Shown here: positions 55,372 through 64,000 of the stretch, piece by piece
Layout: every line of letters begins with the position of its first letter
Position numbering within the stretch: the first letter of the stretch is position 1
Source: Actinomortierella ambigua
Lineage: Eukaryota > Mortierellomycota > Mortierellomycetes > Mortierellales > Mortierellaceae
Assembly: GCA_016098155.1 (NCBI GenBank)
Contig: JAAAJB010000012.1
Location: 62,001 to 126,000, forward strand
DNA: 64,000 nucleotides
Direction of reading: 5' to 3'
Notes under the pieces: generated by a model
What the model was told of the DNA's origin: nothing
The model's input: the letters and a program-made list of their open reading frames with translations, nothing else
Databases searched by the model: none
Made by a program: the position numbers and the translations under genes

Positions 55372-56249
55372 TCACTTTTGTTTCTGGGTCGAATGAGCAG
55401 CCTTGGCGGTGGCGGCAGAGAACACTTGGATGATCTGCTGCAGTGTCTGCTCATACACGACATCCTCCAAGACAGCCAGCTCGTTGGGCTTAAACTTGCC
55501 GAGCACATATCGAGCCACATCGTTCGGACGCCGCGTACCTCCGCTCGGGCGTCCGATGCCCATGCGCAATCTCCGGAAATGGTCCGTCTTGAAATGCTTG
55601 GTGATCGACAAGACGCCGTTGTGACCGTTGGCGGACCCGGATTGCTTCATAGACAACTTGCCAATGTCACGCTCCATGTCGTCGTGCATCACCACTACAT
55701 CCTGGGCCGTCAGATTCGAGTCCCGGAGGGCTTTGGCGAACGTCGGTCCACAAATGTTCATCGCCATCCAGGACTTGATCATGATCAGGTGCAGCTCTAG
55801 GTACTGTGGAGGAGCTGGGTTTGGAATAGCTGACCCTACGCAGGGCGTTGTCGATGTTGTTATTGTTGGCGTGGCTGGCGCAGCGTCATCTCCCTCTGTA
55901 ACCTCCTTGACCGGCTTGACCTTGGCCTTGGGTGGTTTGGGTCGCTTCTGCTTGATTCGGATGGTTGTCTCTGCTACGTCGGCATCCCAAGAAGGTTTTC
56001 TTGTCCACGTACAGCCATGCTTTGCTGCAATATAGTCGAGAGCCATCATGCCAACGTTGTGTCGAGTTCCTGGGTGGGTCTTGTTCCCCAGGCCTACCAG
56101 CTGCAAGGAGTGCAGGTAAGATTGTAAAGAGAGTGAGAAAATAGATCTGTAAGCAAGAAGATATTGGACATTTCTTGGCGGCTAGGTCTATCCAAGTAGT
56201 ATTAGAGTCGGAAACGTACGATAATATGCCTGACGTTGTTAGAAGCCAT
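55372..56249 (-). CDS. Peptidyl-tRNA hydrolase, PTH1 family
   Basis: 252 residues from exons 56249-56220 (10 codons) and 56100-55372. Releases tRNA from prematurely dropped peptidyl-tRNA. Catalytic and binding residues are in place: H24 in TRHNVG (E. coli H20), N125 in AMNICGPT and D150 in MHDDME, then GHNGVLSI and the FRRLRMGIGRP block with the DVARYVLGKF tail. Residues about 57-108 are a Lys/Pro- and Ala/Thr/Pro-rich insertion not found in bacterial enzymes. No clear mitochondrial presequence: the chain opens MASNNVRHI and enters the fold at once. It is divergent from CCT3 across 594 bases. Intron 119 nt, GTACGT...CAG. Confidence 0.93.
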
Positions 56250-56843
56250 GATGTGAGAGTTGTGAAGGGGAGCAGGAGGGGTATGGGAGAAGGGTGAGGA
56301 ATGGATGAAGAGAGAATGTGTGTCTTTTAATATGGGCAGGTGGGTGGTGCCTGGAGTTCTGGAGTACGAATACTGCGGTCGATCCGTGTATTTTTAAGCT
56401 ATGACTTCAATGATGATGGAGCCGAGGAGGTTCCGCAGCCAAGCCACAGTGTGTTGTGAACCTGAACCTCGGCAGAAGCAGTTCAGGCACACACAAAAAA
56501 AAATCACGGTCCGACCAGCGAGCTGCTGATGGGGGGGGAGAGAGAAGGGGCGGAGAAAATGAGAGAGAGAGAGAGAAGGAGAGGGGGGGGGGAAGGCTCA
56601 AGGGGGAGAGAGCGAGCTAGTGAGAGAGCACGAGCTACAGAGAGAGACTGTGGGTGTGTGTTCTCAGACGTTCGATTCACTGCCTAATTTCGCATTCAGA
56701 ACGCCACCGTCTTGTTTCTGGCATCAGTCGTGCCTCATCAACCTTGTTCATTCATTCTCCATCCAACCTACACTCCCCCCCCCTCCTTCCTCTCTTCCAT
56801 CACCTCCTCCCCATCCACCCCTTGACAGAGGCCACTATCCAAG
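56250..56843. promoter_or_regulatory. Divergent promoter region, PTH1 / CCT3
   Basis: 594 bases between two opposite start codons. The left half is GA-rich on the plus strand (56510-56640), i.e. pyrimidine-rich for the PTH1 gene. The right end is CT/CC-rich (56755-56835) before the CCT3 ATG. No specific factor site identified. Confidence 0.6.
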
Positions 56844-59076
56844 ATGAATCAGCCCGTGATTGTTATGAGTACGCTTTCTGCCCTCTTTCCTCTCGTGCAC
56901 GCATGTACTGCTCGTTGCTGGCTATCGACATACTAACCTACATCTCCCCTTGGAACTCTTAGACACCAACATGGACCGTGAGACCGGTCGCAAGGCTCAG
57001 ACCTCCAACATCACAGCCGCCAAGGTACAAACGAACTTGGGATTCAGGAGGTTCAGGAGAATGCGTCTGTCATGGGAGACGCGATCAGCTTTTTTCATCG
57101 ACTACGTTTTGCGTGCCTGTGAAAGGAAGAACAGACGCGCGTCCCCATATCAGAACGGATCAAGGGGTGGTGAGGATGGTCAAGGGCAACCAAGCCCCTC
57201 TCACCCCTCCCTCTTTGCTTTTACCAGGACAACACCCTTTCCCCAACCCCTTCACTGACAGTTAACCGTTGTTTTCGTTGTTTTACACCAACCATGCTAC
57301 ACCCACACCTTCTCTTTTAGACGGTTGCCGATATCATTCGGACGTGTCTCGGCCCTCGCTCCATGTTGAAGATGTTGCTGGATCCCATGGGTGGTGTTGT
57401 CTTGACCAACGATGGTAACGCCATCCTGCGAGAGGTCGAGGTTGCCCATCCTGCTGCCAAGAGCATGATCGAGCTTGCACGTACACAGGACGAGGAAGTC
57501 GGCGATGGTACCACCAGTGTCATCATTCTTGGTAAGGGCACAAACTCAAACACCGTTGTTTGCAGGAGCAAGCAAACCTGATCACCAATATGATGATCAC
57601 TAATACCTTTTTTCTTTCTTTCTAAAACGATGATTCCTTTTCCCACATCGCCTATTTTTATTACCCTCATCATTGCTCCATGCTTGAAACAAACCATCAA
57701 AAAATGTGCGTGTAGCTGGTGAGGTTCTGGCGCAGGCAATGCCCTACCTGGAGCGCAACATCCACCCGATTGTGATCATTGCGGCCTTCAAGCAAGCTCT
57801 GGAGGATGCACTGGAGATCATCGAGCAGATCTCGGTGCCCGTGAACGTGCAGGATCCCGAGGAGATGTTCAAGCTGGTCAAGACGTCGATCGGCACCAAA
57901 TTTGTCAGCCGCTGGTCCGACCTGATGTGCAATCTGGCCCTGGATGCTGTCCGTTGTGTTGCCGTTGAGGTCGACGGTCGTCGTGAGGTCGATATCAAGC
58001 GTTATGCCCGTGTCGAGAAGATCCCTGGCGGTCAGATCGAGGACTCGATGGTCCTGGACGGTGTGATGCTCAACAAGGACGTGACCCACCCCAAGATGCG
58101 TCGCCGGATCGAGAACCCGCGGATTGTGTTGCTCGACTGCCCGCTCGAGTACAAGAAGGGTGAGTCCCAGACCAACATTGAGGTCACCAAGGAGGCCGAC
58201 TGGGCCCGTATCTTGCAGATCGAGGAGGAGCAGATCAAGGCCATGTGCGACAAGATCATCGAGCTCAAGCCCGACCTGGTCTTCACGGAGAAGGGTGTCT
58301 CGGACCTGGCCCAGCACTACTTTGTCAAGGCCGGTATCTCGGCCATCCGCCGTGTCCGCAAGACGGACAACAACCGTATTGCGCGTGCCGTCGGCGCCAC
58401 GATCGTCAACCGGGTCGATGACCTCAAGGAGTCGGATGTCGGTACCGCCTGTGGTCTGTTTGCCGTGGAGAAGATCGGTGATGAGTACTTCTCGTTCCTG
58501 ACCGGTTGCAAGAACCCCAAGGCCTGCACTGTCATCCTGCGTGGCCCTTCCAAGGATATCCTCAACGAGATTGAGCGCAACCTCCAGGATGCCATGTGCG
58601 TTGCCCGTAACGTCTACTTCAACCCACGCCTGGCCCCCGGTGGTGGTGCGACAGAGATGGCCATCTCCATCGGCCTGATGGAGAAGAGCAAGACGCTGGA
58701 AGGTGCGATCCTGTGGCCATACAAGGCCGTTGCCGAGGCGATGGAGGTGATCCCACGCACGCTTATTGCCAACTGTGGTGGCAATGCGATCAAGACGTTG
58801 ACGACGCTGCGTGCCAAGCACGCTGCGGGCGAGCACTCGTGGGGTATCGATGGCCACGCAGGCAAGATTGTCGACATGAAGGACTATGGCATCTGGGAGC
58901 CCAATGCCGTCAAGACTCAGACCATCAAGACGGCTATTGAGTCTGCTTGTCTGTTGCTCCGTGTCGATGATATCGTCTCGGGTGTCTCTGGTAAGCAGGC
59001 TCAGCAGCAGCGCGCTGCTGCTGGTGGTGAGGCAGGCGAGCAGGAAGGTGGTGAGGGCATGCAGCCTGAGATGTAA
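56844..59076 (+). CDS. CCT3: T-complex chaperonin subunit gamma (CCT3)
   Basis: 552 residues from exons 56844-56868 (eight codons), 56963-57024, 57321-57531 and 57716-59076. One of eight paralogous subunits of the cytosolic TRiC/CCT ring, which folds actin, tubulin and other proteins. Group II chaperonin signatures are intact: LGPRSMLKMLLDPMGG, NDGNAILREV, DEEVGDGTTSVIIL (nucleotide-binding Asp), later LAPGGGATEM and the ESACLLLRVDDIV end. The KGESQTNIEV region is typical of gamma subunits. The tail is Gln/Gly-rich (AQQQRAAAGGEAG) rather than the usual short end. Introns fall early, within the first 110 codons, as seen in many fungal CCT genes. Usual length of the family is about 540-560 residues. 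Confidence 0.96.
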
Positions 59077-59872
59077 GAAAAAGAATTCTTTTTTTTTGTA
59101 GTTTTTTGGTAGTCCATCGTTATTTTTTTCCTTTCTCCCTTTCTCTCTTTTTTTACAACGTACTGTCTTGCTATTTTTCTCCTTATTTTTTTGTCTATCG
59201 AACAAAGCATATGCATTCTTCAATTTCCTTTTCACATCCATGAAGTGCTATATAAACAACATGCAAAACATTTTATAAGAGTTTGGCAAAGGAGAGACAG
59301 AAAAAACAAGGAAATATGCGATGAATAGTATTGTAAATAAAATGTCAACCTTTTTTTTTAACGAAAAAAAAAGGTTTTGTGTGGAGAGAGGGGGTTCTTT
59401 TGTTTTTATGGACCATACGTCGATCCCGTCAAAATTGAGCATAGAAAAAAATGTATATATGCGCGAGGTGGAGAGGGTGGGATAAACGAAAGTGGGGAAT
59501 TTGCTGAAAGGATAAAAATAATAGAAAGATATTACGACAGTGGACCGTTGCTCAGCAGTTTCTGGTACTGCTCATCAAAACTCAACGATCCCGTCACCGG
59601 TAAGGCCGCTCCAGTCATGGGTCGGGCTCTGTTATAATACAAACGGAGACAGGGTAAAAAAGAGACAGCGTAACAATGTGAGTATAGAGGAGAAACAAGA
59701 GAGATAGAGAAGTTGATAGAGTGAAGAGGAGAGAGGCTGGAAGAGTAGAAGGCGGGGAAGTATTGATCCACTAGCATTCAATACAGCCAGCGTTGTTGTT
59801 GATTTGGTCCATGCCATGAAGAAGAGTGACTGAAAAAAAGACAGCGACGGTATTCCTGCTGCAAGACAACAA
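59077..59872. other. Convergent intergenic region
   Basis: Between the CCT3 stop and the RasGEF stop. T- and A-run rich; AATAAA-like signals occur near 59335. Presumably 3' untranslated regions. No gene recognised. Confidence 0.6.
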
Positions 59873-62800
59873 CTACATGAATCCTGACTCGGACAACAGA
59901 CGTGCAATCTTTTCTTCCTCCCGCTCCCTATTCAATTGCAAAATAAGAATTTCATACTTGTGAGTTTACACTAACTCTACTCATATCGAGCCCTGGAATA
60001 TCATTGCGAAACATTTCAAAAGTAAAAGCGGGAAAAGAGAAATAGAAAAAAAGAAGCATCCGCGTTCTTGCACACATTGACTACAATATCAGCAGCGCGA
60101 GTGGAAAAGTACATGCATATTGGCATGCACCAAACTCTTGTGGCAAAAAATAGACTGGCGGGAAGGAAGATAAGACGTGCAGAAAGAGCAAAAGAAAAAA
60201 AGAACAACAGCAGCAACCAACGGTAAAAAAACAAACAAAAAATCTTACCATCCTAGAATTTTCTACAATCTTTCCCTTCCCCACCTCCCCCCATCGCACC
60301 TATCCTCAAGCCCTCACTTTCCCCAAAAAGCAACAACCGCCTTCCTTCCAGGAAACGTAGTGAGCACCATTTCGAGTACCACGATGAAACCTTCTTCAAG
60401 AACGACAACATCTCACAGACCCAGAATTTAAAAAAAAAATTCTGAGAACTGTTGTTCGATCGAAAGAGTTGGAAGGAGAGGCAGCATTGTGCAATCAGAG
60501 AAAGAAAAGGCCAATATGAGGAAGGGTTGAAGGGGGAGAGATTGAAAAAAGGTAGAAAGTGTAGAAAATCTTCAAGCACCGGCTTCCCCAGTAGCTTGGT
60601 CTCGCGTAGATTCAAAGAGAGAGGAAGTGTAGAGTTGCCAAGAAGGTCGAAAATGTCGGACATCCATGCATCCAGGAGTGATAAATGATCAAGAAAATTC
60701 AGACTGTTGTCGGCGCCTTCGCTTTATCCTGCATCTGCTTGACTTGGATCGTCCTTTTCGTCCAGGTGATGGTGATGGTGATGGAAAAGAATAGACTGTG
60801 GGCAGCTGGCCAAGACTCACAGACTGCTGGATCGGGGAGGAAGGGGGGGGGGAACATTGTTCATGGGGTCAATCCTCATTTTTTTTTCGTCGCTCATGTG
60901 AAGAGCTTCGCTTACCTCGGCTCCAACTCCAAACTCATGTCATAGAGTTGTTGGACTTGTTGCGACTGAGTCATGCCACGACGAATAAAGGTCTGAATCT
61001 CTGGAACTGCAGTCAAGCAATACGGTACCGATTGGTACTGCTGAATCTCGCGGATCACCTCGGCTGTGCTGACACGCTTGTAAAAGTTGATGTGATGGTT
61101 CGACTGGCGCAGATAGTCTGGGTTGCCGTCCTGAATCATGACCAGATCCGTCAGGTACACACCGACAAATGGTACGCATGGTGGGTTCACCGAGTGCAAC
61201 TCTTGCCGATACTCTGCCCAGTTCTTTGCAGAGCTTGTCACCTGCTGCAGTGTCTGGAGCGCATTCATCGACTTGGTTGGCACCAGCTCCCATGTGCGGC
61301 GCAGACGATGGATCGGAGACGACGACAAGGCAGCCGTGGCCGCGGCCAGCATACTAAAGTTGTTGAGCTGACGCAGCTTCTCGGCGAGGACGATGAGGTG
61401 CTTGATGATGCCCACACGCTTCTTGACATCCCGCTCGGTCAACATCAATTCGCTGATCCAGTTGGCAAAGCTGTTGCTAATGTCAATCATCTTCTTGATG
61501 TTCACCGCCTTGGCTGCAATGTCGGGATCCTCGCTTGCCCATGCCTTGCCCAAACACTCGACCGGCTTGATCTTGTTGTAGATCGCCGACTCCATGATGG
61601 TCAGTTGGCGCGCCATCTCTAGCGGATCGATCTCGATAAACTTAAACTTCTTGAGGTTGCGAGGCGTGATTGGTGGTGGTGCCTGCGTCGACAGGTTCAA
61701 GATCATCTTGCGGAACGACACGTCCGATGCCTCACGCCTCTCCACCAACTTGATCAGCTGCAACGACGGGAAGCTCATCGTCTCCCGCATCAGGGCCGAC
61801 TCTGAAAACTCCTTGATCTTCACCAGCGCCAGTCGATCCTCAGTCTCGTCCTCCAGAAAGTAGTTCTCGAGCCACTGCTTGATAATGTTGACCACGCGCA
61901 GTCGGATCGGCGTCAGCTTCTTTTCCGTCCACAGCTCCAGCTCATGTGGCTCCAAGCCTGGCGGTGGCATGATGGTGAAACGACGGAAGAGCAAAGTGAA
62001 AAACTGCTCCGTCGAGGCAAACGACCTGTATGTCAGCAGGAATGTGGCAATAAAGTTGGAGTCCAAGGTATCGTGCAACGTCAACCGCTCGACCAGCGCC
62101 GGGAGTGTACCACCCTTGACATGACCCTCCATATTGAACGAAATGTCGTGAATCGAATAGTCGTATCCGAGGAACCACGGCGTCTCTGTCGATTTCTGCT
62201 GTGTGATCACAGCCGGTGCGTCGTCACCGAGCATCTTCTTCAGCTTCTCGCCGCGGTTGTTTTCCCGGTTGGGCGACATTGGCATGAGAGAGTAATGGCC
62301 ATCATTCGCGCTCGAGTTTGAAGGGAAGGGGTATCCAGAGTTGTGCGTGCGACCAGTGTACTCCGTGCCTGGTGTGGTAGGCGCCGACACTGAAGAGTGT
62401 GTCGAGAATGACGACATTTGCGAGTTGGAGCGATGACGGGTCGAGCCTGCTGCCACCGGGGCTGTCAAGTCCAGACCACCATCCTCAAAGAAGGCGTCAA
62501 TCTCTGATTCAATCCGCTGAAGGTGAGGAGGTAGCTGCTGCTGCTGAACGCTGCCTTGTCCAATAGTCGAGATGGAGTCGGCACGCGACCTTGAGTTCTG
62601 AATGATGTCTGCATCCTCCTTTTCATCCACCAGGCTGCGTGTTGCTTTAACAAGTTCTGTTGCTGCTTCCTCAGTGGTGATCGTTGCCTCGAGGATCATA
62701 TCAAGCACTGCTGTTTGTGCCATCGGATCAGTGGCAAGCTGCACGGCCATCACAAGAGCGGCAATACTGTTGTAGACCGACTGCTTGGCGACGCGCACAC

Positions 62801-63839
62801 CGAGATAGACACGTTCAGGCAGTGTAGGATGATCGGCCAGGGTATTGGAGTACAGCTCGCTCACAAGTGTCAGCAACGAGCCAAGTTGAGACGTGGTCTG
62901 TTGGCACTGGGAAACCAGCTGTGCCGACTGAGCAGAATTCATGAACGACGGTGACGGGACGACAGAGGAGGTTATGGAGCCTAGTGAGTTGCGTGAAGGT
63001 GCAGGCGAGGCCGGTGCCACAGCCGGGAGCGAGGTGCTTGACCAGGGCTCCATCAATCGCTTGACTTGGATAGTCAAAACACTCAATGTCTTGAGTGCGC
63101 TCTTGGAGTAGTATTCAAGCTGAGCAATAATGTTGGATGAGGATGTCTGACCAATACCAAACGAATGGCGATCGCTGTCGGTCCTGCTGCGATACGACGA
63201 GGCATTGGAGAGTGCGCGTGCAAGAACCTTGGCGGGCTTGGACTCGAATTGGCTGTTTGGGTCCAAAATCAGCTTGGCATCAACGTCGTGGACAGGGATC
63301 TGTGAGGCCTGAGCAGTCTCGATGTACAAGCGCACCGCCTGGGCAACATCTGCGGCATCGGCCTGCATCTTGGCGACTGCCGCCTCAGAGGGCCATACAC
63401 TGGAAGCCATCTTGGCCGAAAGGACGAGCTTCGAGAGAGCCGCCATGATCTGACGATGGTACAGCTTGAGGGGTCGATGCGTGCGGATCGGGACCGAGTC
63501 CTTGTCTACTGTGCCGGACGCATAGAGCATCACACGAATGGCCTCGACAATCTGCGAGGATTGAATTTGGTAGTATGGCTTGTATCCGTGCTCTGCTGAT
63601 GACAGCAAGTTCGAGATGGCCATCGACACGTGCTCCGCCAGCGATGTCCAGGTTGGTTCTGGGTCGAAGGGGTTGGTAACAGGAGGCAGTGGTGGAAGGC
63701 CCTCCAGTGCAGTCGCCTCATACGTGGTAGGCATGGTCATTCCTGAAGGCTTTCTGACCGTGGCAAGTGTTGGTGTCTGATAGGCGCCTTGAAAAGCATC
63801 TTGACCCGACGTGTGCGAGATGGGCGAAGTACTCCGCGA
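59873..63839 (-). CDS. Cdc25-type Ras guanine-nucleotide exchange factor, 5' exons outside window
   Basis: Two exons are visible: 63839-60916 and a terminal 55-base exon 59927-59873, joined across a 988-nt GT-AG intron. The frame continues upstream of the first internal ATG (63740) to a TAG acceptor at 63840-63842, and a CTAAC branch site lies just beyond, so earlier exons lie off the right edge. The RasGEF-N domain (WFLGYDYSIHDISFN, then VERLTLHDTLDSNFIATFLL) precedes the catalytic Cdc25 domain (DPLEMARQLTIMESAIYNKI, then FVGVYLTDLVMIQDGNPDYL and INFYKR). The short last exon adds REREEEKIARLLSESGFM and a stop, a typical end of this family. The N-terminal part is helical with a Ser/Thr-rich linker. 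It activates Ras, in fungi usually feeding cAMP/PKA or MAPK signalling. The number of upstream exons and any SH3 domain are unknown. Confidence 0.9.
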
Positions 63840-64000
63840 CTAGAAAGAGGGATAAAAAAAATCCAATGATGAGTATGTTAGTCACAGCTCGATTTCGCAT
63901 CTGAGGATGAGGGGAAGGGCTCTATGCCAAGGCCCGTTAAAAGATTGGAAAATGGCTCAATTGAAAAGACAATCGCCGCCAACGGATAGAAGGAAATGCG

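Noticed and set aside
57697..59241. 514-codon open frame on the minus strand
   Set aside because: Antisense shadow of CCT3; no family resemblance.

Overview
This window is nuclear DNA from a filamentous fungus. Genes are intron-rich: most introns are 90-600 nt, and the longest are about 1 kb and 1.5 kb. Branch sites resemble CTAAC or TACTAAC. There is a Zn2Cys6 activator, a KAR9-like protein, a siderophore transporter, and many homopolymer runs (Q, S, T, N, A, G, D) and GA/CT microsatellites. Gene content and style (HSPA12-type Hsp70, small C2-domain proteins, an R3H-associated-domain protein) suggest an early-diverging fungus, most likely Mortierellomycota (Mortierella and relatives). That placement is inference from style, not from a search.

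Left part (1-12.7 kb). A KAR9-like cortical/microtubule-linking protein runs off the left edge on the minus strand. About 6.5 kb of microsatellite-rich DNA with no recognisable gene follows. Then comes mitochondrial ATP synthase subunit f (ATP17), assembled here from four small exons.

Middle-left (12.7-28 kb). A large Zn2Cys6 transcription factor has its zinc cluster split by a 1457-nt intron. It is followed by an R3H-associated/R3H-domain protein whose first intron appears to be GC-AG. A convergent minus-strand Hsp70-like (HSPA12-type) protein has a Q/G-rich N-terminus.

28-30.6 kb is accessory-looking. It holds a decayed open reading frame, short GTCGAC-containing repeats, a perfect GC-rich hairpin and an intact tRNA-Arg(UCG) with a T-run terminator.

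Middle (30.9-42 kb). DBP3-type DEAD-box RNA helicase (plus strand), then four closely spaced minus-strand genes: a C2H2 zinc-finger protein, a NIT1-type amidase (six exons), OGG1 8-oxoguanine glycosylase and a FYRN/FYRC (TBRG1-like) protein.

42-47 kb. Three tandem, same-strand genes encode small single-C2-domain proteins. They look like a local duplication.

Right part (47-64 kb). A mitochondrial-type AAA ATPase and an Arn/SIT-family siderophore transporter lie on the minus strand. About 0.4 kb upstream of the transporter start sits a perfect 14-bp inverted repeat in which both arms carry ATCWGATAA, the known site for fungal iron-sensing GATA repressors. Peptidyl-tRNA hydrolase (minus) and CCT3 chaperonin gamma (plus) are divergent. 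A Cdc25-type RasGEF (minus) runs off the right edge. Most genes are housekeeping. The regulatory site, the C2 array and the tRNA-flanking block are the most unusual parts.
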